Origin: Panax quinquefolius
Lineage: Eukaryota > Streptophyta > Magnoliopsida > Apiales > Araliaceae
NCBI GenBank assembly: GCA_020205615.1
Contig: CM035166.1
Coordinates: 90,263,043 to 90,327,042 of the forward strand
Length of the DNA stretch: 64,000 nucleotides
Reading direction: 5' to 3'
How positions within the stretch are numbered: the stretch's first letter is position 1; every line of letters begins with the position of its first letter. Of the stretch, positions 32,731 through 43,584 are shown piece by piece. The notes below the pieces were generated by a model that was not told the DNA's origin, searched no databases, and saw only the letters and a list, made by a program, of their open reading frames with translations. The translations under genes and the position numbers were made by a program.

Positions 32731-34612
32731 TTAGGTTTGTAATATTCAAGAACGCAATCAAATTGCATAAATAAAGCGGAAGCGTGTAAAAATCGAGTTT
32801 AAAAATTTTACAAACCATATACCCGGATCACCCTTTATGCACAATTATTAATTAAGCGAAAAAGATGAATAAGAAACATACCCTTGAAGATCCGAAGCTT
32901 CCTCGGTACAAGTTCACCTCCAATCCTTTTCGCGTTCAACTTGAATCCAACGGGTTTGGTTCCTTCCTTTGATCAACGTTAGCCACCCAAGTGTTTGGCC
33001 TCTAGAGGTGATCCACCAAGGAAAAAGAATTTTCAAGAAGAAGGGGTATTGGCTCAAACCCTAGTTTTCTATCTCTATAGAAAAGAACGTACTCTCCCAA
33101 CTATTGGAATTACGTATGTTGTAAAAGTCAACAACCTCCACACCCATAATAAGACTCCTCTTATTTATTGATGTGGGCAACCCACCTTAACAATTAAGGA
33201 ATTGGGATTTATTTAATTAATTAAATTCTTTTAATTAATTAAGCTCCCTAATCTTATTAGGGATAATTAATTAAATTCCTTTAACTAATTTTCCTTCCTA
33301 ATCTAATTAGGAATAAATGAGAGTACTTATATTAAATTAATTCCTAAACTCTTTTAAAAATTAAAATAATAATAATTGTAATAATATTAATAAGACTCCT
33401 CTTATTAATTTATATTTAATATTTCTAAAATATTAAATAATAAATATTAAGCTATTTAATTTATTCTATCACCATAGATTAAATTAAATATACATATATA
33501 TTATTACGATTATGCCATTAACTTCTTAAATAATTATTCTTCCTTTTATGGTGTGACCCTTTAGGTTCTCCATATTAAACTGGTTGTGAATAAATCAATT
33601 AGAACAATTCTAATCTTATTTAAATAAATAAATTAAACAATTAATTTATTTAAATAAATAATATTTATTCTACAATAGGGATAAGCCTCCTAGCGATCAA
33701 CGACTTTCCAGATAATATAGATTTCAACATTAATCATAAAAGAACCTTTGAGTAAATAGTTACCGCAGACAATTCAATCCTTCCACCATACAATGTCCCA
33801 ATTATATATAAGACATGGAATTCTTGTCAAGTCTTATTTTATTTAATTATATGTATTTCGACTCTTAAATGCACAACTCAAATAATGCAAATTAGAAACT
33901 CCTTTCTAATTTCATTACGCCTTTGGCCAAGGACTCTTTGGGTTGTCATTTATCGAATCACATAGGACATTTCTCTTCTTTTAATAGAAGTGGTAGATTC
34001 TTTATTGATCATACATTATCTCCATGTACAACTTATTATACCCAAGCATACCCTTTGATATACCCTAAGGGTCTTAAGGAATAAGTCAAAGTATAACTCA
34101 TCATACACAAGATACTATGATGATCTCAAGTCCAAGGATCACTTGTATTACTATCACTACAGGAATTCCTATTGACAGCAAGTAAAATTCCATTAGGTAT
34201 TCCTTAGCGAGCTACGTCAAATGAACTTATTCTCTAATAAGCACCTACATACTTGCTTTTAGTGTCGCCACACAAATGATCATGAGATCAATCATCCTCA
34301 TCCAATGAGCAAGCAACGTATGTACCAATCTATCCGGGATTCACTAATCCCCAATTTAGTAATCCAATGATTGGGAACTATTTTAGTTTTAAGCTTTCTA
34401 AGAATTTAGATCTCATTAGAATGATCATCATCATTATTCTAAAAGCATTGCTTAAAACTATGGGTTTATCACATATTATAAAAACAAAGACATCATGTAG
34501 ATAATTAAAAGCCTTTAATAAATTAATACTTTTTATTAATAAATGAATAAGATTGTTACAAAGTATATGCTTTATCATCAAACATGATTGGCTTGTGTGC
34601 ATATTACTTTCA
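32731..34612 (-). mobile_element. 5' LTR of Ty1/copia element K
   Basis: 1.88 kb, collinear with 25481-27353 with few differences, so K inserted recently. It ends with ATTACTTTCA and is followed by GTGACTTCTCACG of the interrupted G LTR. Uninterrupted copies read GAGTGACTTCTC, so the target was probably GTGAC; only GTG is readable on the left side. Confidence 0.8.
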
Positions 34613-34973
34613 GTGACTTCTCACGTAAGCATCAATAACCAATACCGTGTGCTACTATGCAACCATACGTCTTACTGTACTTTTACTACCGGATAGTTCA
34701 ACTGTTTTAACGGTAACACTTCCACCGTTATTTTTATAAAAAGATAATTCTGTCGTTTTTTTACTACGACAATACTTCCGTTGTGGGGTCCACCAATGAT
34801 TGTGCCATCGTACGAATATTCCCTGACCAATCGAATATTATATAACCACTTACTTACTTCGCAAAATTTGTAAATATTACCCAACTATAACATTATATTA
34901 TATCCACACCATAATATTCAAAAATATATTTTGAGAGAAATTAATCTTTATTCATAAAAGTTGGGGTCTTACA
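34613..34973 (-). mobile_element. G 3' LTR of unit P1, right part
   Basis: Resumes the LTR exactly where K split it and ends in GGGGTCTTACA at 34973 (TGTAAGACCCC on the sense strand). With 23604-25480 it makes a 2.24-kb truncated 3' LTR. Confidence 0.8.
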
Positions 34974-34990
34974 ACCTCCCCTTCTTATGA
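34974..34990 (-). promoter_or_regulatory. Polypurine tract of G element P1
   Basis: ACCTCCCCTTCTTATGA, read as AAGAAGGGGAGGT on the minus strand, directly before the LTR terminus. It overlaps the end of the polyprotein frame. The same tract is at 47566 and 62851. Confidence 0.75.
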
Positions 34991-35323
34991 AATTTTGTCC
35001 TCGAAATTAGGGTGCTTACCTGGTATATCGAAGAGGTGAGGATATCTTGACTTCATCTCAGATTCTAACTCCCATGTCATTTCTTCCACACCGTGGTTTC
35101 TCCACAAAACTTTGACTTGAGGTATAATCTTGGAGCGTAGAATATGATCCTTCTTATCCAAGATTTTAACAGGTAACTCTTCATACGTTAAATCTTCCTC
35201 TATCTCGTCTGGTTCTAATTCAATAATGTGGTTCGGGTCTTTCACATATTTACGTAGCATAGATATATGAAAAACGTTATGAACGCGAGACATACTTGGC
35301 GGTAAGGCGAGTCTATAGGCCAC
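34985..35323 (-). pseudogene. G chromodomain-like tail, unit P1
   Basis: 112 codons. Starts with [20 protein letters not shown], the typical end of the integrase C-terminal domain, then [13 protein letters not shown] and [20 protein letters not shown], the chromodomain-like module of Del/Tekay chromoviruses. In chromoviruses this module directs insertion to particular chromatin. Ends at [10 protein letters not shown] next to the polypurine tract. The P2 copy (47915-47577) differs by a few residues. Confidence 0.8.
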
Positions 35324-35809
35324 AGTTCCTACTCGTTCGAGGATTATAAATTGGCCAATGAATCGAGGATTGAGCTTTCCTCTCTTACCAAATCTCGTAA
35401 CTCCTTTTCATGGAGTAACACGTAACAACACATGATCTCCAATATCGAATTCCACGTCCTTTCGATGAAGATCAGCATAACTCTTTTGTCGATCTTGTGA
35501 GGTTTTTATACGTTGCCGGATCGTTTGAATCTTTTCTATAGTCATACGTACCAAATTCGGTCCCAACAACGTTGCTTCACCCACCTCATCCCAGCATACT
35601 GGTGAATGACACTTTCTTCAATACAACGCCTCAAATGGAGCTATGCCAATACTTGCTTGATAACTATTGTTGTAGGAAAACTCCACCAATGGTAAGAACT
35701 TGTCCCAACTTCCCTTGAAGTCAAGGACACGGAGTTTTAATAAATCTTCAAGAGTTTGAATAGTCCTCTCTGATTGTTCGTCTGTCTGAGGATGATATGC
35801 CGAACTAAA
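35324..35809 (-). pseudogene. G integrase C-terminal part, unit P1
   Basis: No open frame above 60 codons, but the translated strand keeps recognisable pieces: the catalytic Glu region, [19 protein letters not shown], and RKDVEFDIGDHVLLRV. A TGA at 35410-35408 in the PTKG-like motif recurs in P2 and P3. Confidence 0.6.
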
Positions 35810-36298
35810 TCATAAATTCGTGCCCATAGCTTTTTGCAAACTAACCCAAAATCTTGAAGTAAATCTTGGGTCTCGATCAGAAACTATGGATATTGGCATA
35901 CCATGCAATCTTACAATCTCGTTTATATACATACTAGTAAGACGTTCAAGTGTATAAGTTTCTCGTATCGGTAAGAAATGAGCAGACTTGGTCAATCTAT
36001 CAACAATGACCCAAATCGCATCTATGCCTTGAGAAACCTTGGGAAGACCAGTAACAAAATCCATGGTAATTTGCTCCCACTTCCATTCTGTAATTTCAAG
36101 TGGTTGCAATGGACCTTTTGGCACTTGATGCTCCGCCTTAACTCGTTGACAAGTTAGACACCTTGAGATAAACAACGCTATCTCTCTCTTTATATTGCTC
36201 CACAAAAATGTATGACGAAGATCACGATACATTTTGGTACTCCCAGGATGGATTGCAAACGGTGTGTTGTGCGCCTCCATCATGATTTTATACTTCAA
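35810..36298 (-). pseudogene. G integrase, zinc finger and part of core, unit P1
   Basis: 162 codons. HHCC zinc site: H10, H17, C47, C50 ([15 protein letters not shown]...CLTCQ). Catalytic core Asp80 in [11 protein letters not shown] and Asp141 in [10 protein letters not shown]. The frame stops at TGA 35812-35810, before the catalytic Glu, which would lie in the untranslated continuation at about 35700. P2 (48406-48404) and P3 (63696-63694) have the same TGA. Confidence 0.85.
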
Positions 36299-36350
36299 GT
36301 CAGAATCGTTAGGAACACAAAGTCTGGAGTTTACTCGAAGTATTCCTTCT

Positions 36351-36743
36351 TCATCGATTCTTGCTTCCAGAATAGCACCTTTTTTCCACTTTCTTCTTCA
36401 TATGCATCAGCTCCAGGTCTGTAGCTTGAGCAACTTTAACTTTATCGATTAAAGTCGGTTCTACTCGTATATTCGCCATCATCATATGGGTCCCTGGAGT
36501 CTTTAACTCTATCTCCATCCTTCGTAAGTCATACACAATGGGCCCTTGCGTTGATAATAATGCACTCGTGCCCGCATATGATCTTCTACTCAACGCGTCA
36601 GCTACTACGTTCGCTTTTCCAGGATGGTATTGGATGGTATGATCATAATCTATCAACAGCTCAAGCCAACGTTGTTGCCGCATGTTAAGTTCCTTCTGAG
36701 TGAAGAAATATTTGAGGCTTTTATGATCCGTATAGATCTCCAC
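36351..36743 (-). pseudogene. G RNase H C-terminus and linker, unit P1
   Basis: 130 codons. [12 protein letters not shown] carries the third RNase H Asp. [13 protein letters not shown] and [16 protein letters not shown] are the standard end of the Ty3/gypsy RNase H. The rest (to YSGSKNR) is the variable linker before integrase. Confidence 0.85.
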
Positions 36744-36782
36744 CTTCTCTCCATACAGGTAATGCCTCCAAATCTTAAAGCC

Positions 36783-37385
36783 TTAAAAGCAGCGGTGTGA
36801 CAACTCTAGATAATGAGTAGAATAATTCCTCTCATATTCTTTGAGTTGTCGTGAGGCATAGGCTATGAATTTCCCATGTTGCATGAGAACACATCCTAAC
36901 CCTTTGCCTGAAGCATCACTGTAAATGACAAATCCCTCCGTGCTAGATGGTATTGTCAGAACAGGTGCTGAAATGAGTCTACTCTTGAGTTCTTGAAAAC
37001 TCTTCTCACATTTCTTGCTGCAAACGAATTTTGTATCTTTTCGAGTTAGCTGCGTTAATGGAGTAGTAATTCGAGAAAACCCTTCTACGAATCTTCGATA
37101 ATAACCAGCTAAGCCGAGAAAGCTACGTACCTCGGTCACTGACTTAGGTTGCTCCCAGCTTTGAATTGCTTCAATCTTTACTGGGTCAACACATATTCCA
37201 TGACTTGATGCTACGTGCCCAAGGAATGCTACTTCCTCAAGCCAGAACTCGTATTTCTTCAACTTGGCATATAGCTTGTTTTCACGAAGCTTTTGAAGTA
37301 TCAGCCTCAAGTGTTGCTCATGGTCTTCACGGGTTTTGGAGTATATGAAGATGTCATCAATAAAGATGACCACAAAGTGATCCAA
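36783..37385 (-). pseudogene. G RT C-terminal half and RNase H, unit P1
   Basis: 200 codons in the same frame as the preceding part, separated by the TGA. Starts with the catalytic FIDDI box (residues 8-12), then [20 protein letters not shown], the thumb [16 protein letters not shown], and RNase H from about residue 148 with [13 protein letters not shown] (Asp157) and Glu194 in HYLELSH. The frame ends inside RNase H at 36783. Confidence 0.85.
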
Positions 37386-37400
37386 ATATTCCTTGAATAC

Positions 37401-37796
37401 TCAGTTCATCATGTCCATGAAGGTAGCAGGAGCATTAGTTAATCCAAAAGACATGACTAGGAATTCACAATGCCCGTACCGAGTTCTGAAAGCAGTCTTT
37501 GGAATGACATCAGTTTTAATCTTCAACTGGTGATATCCAGAACGAAGATTGATCTTTGAAAAGAATTTGGCGCCTTGCAACTGGTCAAACAGATCATCAA
37601 TACGAGGTAACGGGTACCTATTTTTGATGGTGACATGATTCAACTCCCGATAATCAATACAAAGTCGCATATTTCCATCTTTCTTCTTCACGAATAGAAC
37701 AGGAGCACCCCAAGGAGACGTACTAGGATGAATAAAACCGATGTCTAACAATTCCTGTAGTTGGATTTTTAACTCCTGAAGTTCAATAGGAGCCAT
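37401..37796 (-). pseudogene. G reverse transcriptase, N-terminal half, unit P1
   Basis: 131 codons, from the segment just after the linker through RT blocks 1-3: [35 protein letters not shown] and [20 protein letters not shown]. The motif A Asp, normally in FSKIDLRSGYHQ, is Asn83 here (codon 37550-37548), and P2 has the same change. That residue binds catalytic metal, so the enzyme would be dead. It ends at TGA 37403-37401, where P2 reads CGA. Confidence 0.85.
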
Positions 37797-37827
37797 TCGA
37801 TATGGGGCTTTGGAAATGGGTTTTTGT

Positions 37828-38694
37828 CTACGGATTCAAGGTCGATACAAAATTCAATTTCACACACTGGGGTAGAGCAAGAAGTTCTTCAGGGAATACG
37901 TCAGGAAATTTATTAACAATAGAAATATCATTCAAAACTGACGTATTTTTGTTTAGATCCGTGACATGAGCTAAGAAAGCTTGACATCCATTTTTTAATA
38001 AATGAATAGCTTTATGGCTTGATATGACAGTGATTGATTTTAGTAGTTTGGCTGCTTGAATTCGTATAATAGGTTGGTTATGAATATGAAAGCTAACAAC
38101 CTTATGAAAATAATCGATTTTAGCATGACGAGTAGTTAACCAATCAATCCCTAAAATCACATCAAATGCAAGTATTTGCAAAGAAATAAGATCGACAGGT
38201 AACACGCGATTACCGATTTGAATCAAACAAGACTTATAAATCGTGGATGTAATGAAGGTTTCACACAAATTAGTTTCAACAGATAAATCAAAGTCTAATT
38301 TCTCCTGAGTCAAATTTAAACATTGAGCGCAAGTAGGAGAAATAAAGGAATGGGTAGAACCGGTATCAAATAAAGTATAAACTTCGCTAGAGTTTATGGT
38401 TAGCTTACCCGTGATCACCTCATTCGGATTCCTCGCTTTTTGGGAGGTTACGACAAACGCTCTCCCTTGAACTGCCGGTTTTGTCTTGTCTGGGACACCC
38501 TTTGATGCCTCCATCCCAGCTGGACTTGATTTTGGTGCACGACAAAATTGGGCTAGGTGGCCTTCTTTTCCACAATTATAACATGCTTTGGACTGCATCG
38601 TGAAGTTTGGACTTATGTGTCCTTCCCCTCCACATTTGTAACATACGACCGACGGTCGTTCTCTTTCCTTAATAGCGGGTGCTGGTGCTGACAT
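37828..38694 (-). pseudogene. G zinc knuckles and aspartic protease, unit P1
   Basis: 288 open codons. Knuckle 1 has C18, C21 and H26 but Phe31 in place of the final Cys (Tyr in P2, both at a CTG site). Knuckle 2 is complete: C38, C41, H46, C51. The protease active site is DTG at residues 110-112 (LFDTGSTHSFIS), followed by the usual ILGIDWL hydrophobic strand near residue 180. Retropepsin of this kind cleaves the polyprotein as a dimer. The last 40 residues lead toward RT (FPDVFPEEL), then shift out of frame. Confidence 0.8.
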
Positions 38695-38699
38695 CTTTC

Positions 38700-39525
38700 C
38701 ATCTTTGCTGAACCTTCTCTTCTTGAACTTTCACCTCTTATTGTCTTGGCCATGATTACCACCGAAGTGGTTATCATTTCTGGCATGTTGAATCCCTCCA
38801 CGTTTGTTGTCACAGCTTCGATGACTGCTACCACTGGTATTATCGACTTGTCGTATGCTCTCTCTTGGTTGGGTTGACTCATTATTGACGTATCATTCTT
38901 TCCTCATTATCAACCAAGTGGGATGCAAACCGAGATAACTCTCAAAACTTAGCTTAGCTTCGCATCAAAGCGCCACAGTCTTATTTTTTTCTCAAGCAGC
39001 GAACTCTACCTCCTTCCTTGTGATGAATACTTTCAGGAAATTACTTGTCGTTGAACAGCTCTTGGAACTTCTCCCAAGACATCTTCAGTGCGGCAAGTTG
39101 AGTACGCTTTATAGATTCCCACCAGTAATCTGCCTCTGCACGCAACATGAAGGTGGCAAAGGGAACTTTTGCTCCTCGAAGCATCCCAAGACATCAAATA
39201 TCTTGTTGATTTGCTTTATCCACGTCTCTGCCTTAAGTGGTTTTGGCTCTCCAAAAAACTCCGGTGGTCCCAGCTCCTTGAACTGCTTAGCGGTGACCGT
39301 TCGAGAGTTGTCAGTGTTTCTACCTGCATTTTGGACAAAGAGCCTTTACCGATGTTGCATGAATTTCATAAAGCCTCTGACCATCCCAACATTCACCATT
39401 TCATCGGTGTTATTGTTTACATGAGGATTATTGTCTTCTTGTTGGACATTACCCTGGGCATTGATCGTTGGTGACTCAATGGTCTAATGTGCTTCATTGC
39501 TTATCTCAACATTTTTGGATGCCAT
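38700..39525 (-). pseudogene. G gag, unit P1
   Basis: Begins at ATG 39525 (MASKNVEISNEAH), with an in-frame TAG as codon 14 (39486-39484) that is also in P2. Beyond it the strand encodes the Retrotrans_gag pattern: FKELGPPEFFGEPKPLKAE, then TWIKQINKIFD and, past a frameshift, YWWESIK-like sequence. It ends before the zinc knuckles at a frame change near 38700. The complete N-terminal part is easier to read in P2 (54408-54808). Confidence 0.7.
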
Positions 39526-39698
39526 TTCAAATACTGCAACAAAACAAGGGTTAATTAACATATCACATATTATCCATATACTCTGACCGACCAATTAAAT
39601 ACCAAATAAACATAGGTAGGTCATACTAGTGAAGGAAATCCCCGTCTCTCCCCTCCTAGTTCTTGTCTCACATCTCGGCCAGGGATCATATCCCAAAG

Positions 39699-39710
39699 CT
39701 TTGATACTAG
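39699..39710 (-). promoter_or_regulatory. Primer binding site of G, unit P1
   Basis: GCTTTGATACTA, two bases from the LTR terminus at 39713. P2 has GCTTTGATACCA, read as TGGTATCAAAGC, one base from the usual initiator-Met tRNA complement TGGTATCAGAGC. Confidence 0.65.
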
Positions 39711-39712
39711 TT

Positions 39713-42478
39713 GTGGCGCCCCAAAAGCGGTATACATCACCCATCTTGAGTCGCCTAATACATGGTACAAAAGTCAAATACAACTTAATTATACAACAGT
39801 CGTGTAAAATATGACAAAACATAATCTCAGTGTTTTAATACACATATTGTCCTCTAGACAGTATACAAACTCAATGAAGTCCTCATTACATTTATTATCA
39901 CACTATTTCATAGAATAGTGAGGACTACTAATGCTATCAACTCGGACCGTCACTCCATTCCCCGACTAGTCCCAGCTATATTCTCATTTCCTGAAGAGAA
40001 CAGTGAAAGAAAGGGTGAGCTCAACTAGCCCAGTAAGAAATATTATGACTAAGATAATGCAGAATAAATTATCAATAGTCTTCAACAATGTTAAACTGAT
40101 AAAATGCAATAGACATCAAGTTTAACTGCAGTGGAATAAGCAATCCATTAGAAGAGTCAAGTAGAGCATGATATCTACTATCTTCTATGATTTAAAATGT
40201 TTTCATCAATTTTTATCGCTGAGACTCAGCTTAATAAATAAACCACATCATCTAATCATCCTTGTATTACGGGCCAAGGATATTCATTAAATCATCAACG
40301 GTCATGACTATACCGAATAATCCCTGGTCATAATCATACCAAAAACTGTCCATCAATGCATTATAGGCCACTGAGGACTTTTACCACATCATTTATAACA
40401 TTACAGGTCATGATTATACCGAATGATCCCTGGTCATAATCATACTAAGTCCATCTATTCACGTAAGCCAAAGATGACTTTCATTACAATATAAGCATGA
40501 GGATGATGACAATGACATAATAATTCAATAAAACAAGTTCAAGAATAAATTTTAAAGATTTATAAGTTAATTTTAGAGTAAAATTCAAGAATGCTCAGAA
40601 GAATATTTCCATGAAAAGATACTGGATGAAGCGCAAATATCCAGGATATTCTACTAATTTTATGGAGTATAGAAACCAAAACTTTAACCAACTGAGTATA
40701 ATAGAATATATGAAACTGCAAAATGGATCTTCACCCGCCATGCGGTAATCCACGTATAGAGATCATTTCCACAATTTAATAAGGAATGAATACAAAGGAT
40801 CATTCACCATGCATGTGGTAATCCACATGATTGAGTTATTCAACAAAATAATAAAGAATGGAATAACAAAAGGATTCACCATGCGTTCGATAGACTGCAA
40901 AGACAGGTTATTCCCAACTGAATAATAAATAATATTAGAACCAGGTAAAGCATAAGCGCACGCACGTGGGATATTACGACAAAATAATAAATAATGGAAC
41001 CGGTAAAGCATAAGCGTTACGCAGACATGATATTCCGACAGAATAATAAAGAACAGAATATTAGAAGAATTTCACCATGTATGCGGTACTTCGCATAAAC
41101 AGGTTATTCCAACATAATAATAAGAATGGAATACCAGAAGTTCTCTTCATGAATACGAAAGAAATAATACCGCTTACCTTAGAAGAAACTGGATATTGGA
41201 AAGGTGAAGTAGCAGAATACTTTTCTTCTTTCTCTCTATAGTTTCTCTCTCTAGAGTTTCAGTGAATTCGTAAGAAATAATGAAGGAATGAGCTTCTATT
41301 TATAGAAGAACTGAAAGTGGCTCTTGGTCTTAACGAAGGGTCAAAATGACTCTTAGTAATATTGAAGAGACAACTACTATTTGCGAAGGGGCAAATAACT
41401 CTTGAAACACTAAAGGGGCAAATAACTCTTGGAAAACTGAAGGGACAAATAACTCTTGGAAAACTGAAGGGACAAGTTACTATTAAAACTTTAAATCAAC
41501 GATCCATATTGATTTACTATTATAATTTCAACAAATGGTCTGAAAAATTAGCACATCTCCTCATGGAATAATATTGTACCCAAAAATGATTTGGACCGAA
41601 AAGAAATATATTTTTTGGGTGAATAGTATCCCGTAAATAGTAACTCGTGAATACTAACTCATGAATAGTACTCCGACACAAAAAGTGCCCCAAATACCCG
41701 ATTGAACAATATACCCACCAGACATCAATTATTAACGAAACAAATGTCGATTTCCACTAACACAAATAATTTCAACAATGGAACTATAAAATTCATCTTT
41801 CATCAACACGAACTTATTCATAATTAATATTATAACTCACAATATTTAACAACTAGGTTGTTCCCAGGAAAGAGGGGGATTTCCAATAAGGATTTCTCCC
41901 TATTGGTAGCGTATGATTAGGTGACAAACCTCTCCTTGTGAAGAACTTAGACATTGTAAATATTGCGATTTAATAATATGAATAACTTTATAGTCTTAAT
42001 TATTGATTTAATAATATAACATATTATCGACGGATGATCTTATGACAATAATCGAATCAATAATATGAGAGATATGATGCAACAATTCTTTGTAGCAATA
42101 ATTGAGTATTCTTGGTGACTTCTCACGTAAGCATCGATAACTTGATATCGTGCTACTCTTGCTGACCACTGGCGTATTCTTGTACTTTTACTATCGGGTA
42201 GTTCAATAATTTTAGCGGTAACACTTAGCGTTATTTTTATAAAAGATAATTCTGTCATTTTCTTACTACGACAATACTTCCGTTTTGGGGTCCACCAATG
42301 ATTGTCTTGAGTAATCACGAATATTCCCGACCAATCGAATATTATATAACCACTTGTTTACTTTGCAAAATTTGTAAATATTACCCACAACTATAACATT
42401 ATATTATATCCACACCATAATATTCAAAATATATTTTAAGAGAAATTAATCTTTATTCATAAAAGTTGGGGTCTTACA
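39713..42478 (-). mobile_element. G 5' LTR of unit P1, full length (2.77 kb)
   Basis: Starts TGTGGCGCCCC (TGTGACGCCCCC in P2) and ends GGGGTCTTACA. Internal marks: paired CATGACTATACC/CATGATTATACC repeats (40313-40450), 61-bp repeats (40910-41075), TATA box at 41297-41305, 27-bp repeats (41384-41475) and GAATAGTA motifs (41620-41670). Relative to the 3' LTRs it lacks about 46 bp at 40573, a deletion shared with P2's 5' LTR. Confidence 0.85.
41297..41305 (-). promoter_or_regulatory. Candidate TATA box of G 5' LTR, unit P1
   Basis: CTATTTATA, read as TATAAATAG on the minus strand, followed by AAGCTCATTCC. It is conserved in most G LTR copies and is correctly placed to transcribe the element. 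Confidence 0.55.
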
Positions 42479-42955
42479 CTAGTCATCTCGCATCAAAATC
42501 CTAGAGTTCGGTCATCGAGTATTGAAGCCTTGCAACGCGTCTTAATACAAAGACCGACATTCAAAGCGTTGGGTATTGAAAGCATTGATGCGGAAGGACA
42601 ACTCGATGTTACGATCGAGAAATCGGGAAGAAGAAATAAAGGTGACTACCGACTGACACGTTAAAGTGACATTTCGATGAGGTAGGTGAAATAATGACCG
42701 CTGCGGTGTCGGAAAAGTGAAGAAAGAAATTTGTCATGTCACATTTGCATTACGCACCAAATAACTCGAGATCTGCGAATCAATTTAAATAGCTTGAACG
42801 GCTATAATCCAATGCATGGGAAGCTTATGAATGGCTATTTAACGGTGAAGCTTAAAAAAGAAGAAGGTGTTGGTTCTTGTTAGATTGTTGACTCTTTGAT
42901 TTCTATAGAGCCAAATCAGAATAAGTCTTAGTGGCAGTGAGACTACGAAAGTAGA
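42479..42955 (+). mobile_element. D-like LTR fragment, inverted (array unit P1)
   Basis: Same piece as 20832-21300 and 57763-58237. This copy is the most garbled: CTG sites of the others read CG or ACG, and CAG reads CGG, for example CGGAAGGACAACTCGATG against CAGAAGGACAACTCCTGATG. Confidence 0.7.
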
Positions 42956-43584
42956 TGTGAGACCCCAAATTTTATGAATAAAGATTTAAATTTCTTGAAA
43001 TATTTTTTTTAAATATTATGGTGTGGATTTGATATAATGTTATAGTTAATGGGCAATATTTATAAATTTTGCAAAGTATGCAAGTTGTTATAAAATATTC
43101 GTTTGGTCGGGAATATTCTTTTTGTCGAGAAATATCGATGCGACCAAGACAATCATTGGTGGACCCCATAACTAAGTATATGTCGTAGTTAGAAAGCGGC
43201 ACGTAATTATCTTTTATAAAAATAACTACGAACGTGATACCGTTAAAATTGTTGAACAACTCGATAGTAAAAGTACAAAGAATACGGCGGGTGGTTAAGT
43301 AGTACACCAGTATTGATTATTGATGCTTACGTAAGAAGTCACTCGCTTATACTCAATTATTACTACAAAGAATCACGCATCATATCTCTCATATTATCGA
43401 TTCAATTATTGTCACAAAGATCATCTATATAATATGTTATATTATTAAATCAATAATTGAGACGACAAAGTTATTCATATTATTATTTGCAATATTGATA
43501 ATGTCAAGAAGTTCTCACATCGGAGAGGTTTGGTCACCTTATAATAAGGAGAAATCTTATCTGAAAGCCCCTCTTCTTGGGAAG
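42956..43584 (+). mobile_element. Inverted copy of G LTR terminus (array unit P1)
   Basis: Equivalent of 21301-21935; a diverged reverse complement of 41859-42478. Minus-strand frames here (42972-43307) lie over LTR and are not coding. Confidence 0.7.

Larger units (their letters stand above)
34985..39525 (-). pseudogene. Ty3/gypsy chromovirus gag-pol, array unit P1
   Basis: Minus-strand order is gag, zinc knuckles, protease, RT, RNase H, integrase and chromodomain-like tail, which is Ty3/gypsy order (RT before integrase). The whole length, about 4.5 kb, is present, so no large piece is lost. It is broken by stops and frameshifts at 39486, 38700, 37403, 36780, 36350, 35812 and 35410. Several are shared with P2 and P3. 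The tail sequence ([16 protein letters not shown]) is typical of the Del/Tekay group of chromoviruses. It would make the capsid, enzymes and integration machinery of the element if intact. Confidence 0.85.

Noticed and set aside
34985..35323. Host chromodomain gene
   Set aside because: Directly continuous with integrase and next to the polypurine tract and LTR; it is the tail of the retroelement polyprotein.
36212..36452. Plus-strand frames of about 70 codons
   Set aside because: Antisense of the integrase zinc finger and linker.
39020..39424. Plus-strand open frame of 134 codons
   Set aside because: Antisense of the G gag region; the minus strand carries the recognisable Retrotrans_gag motif.
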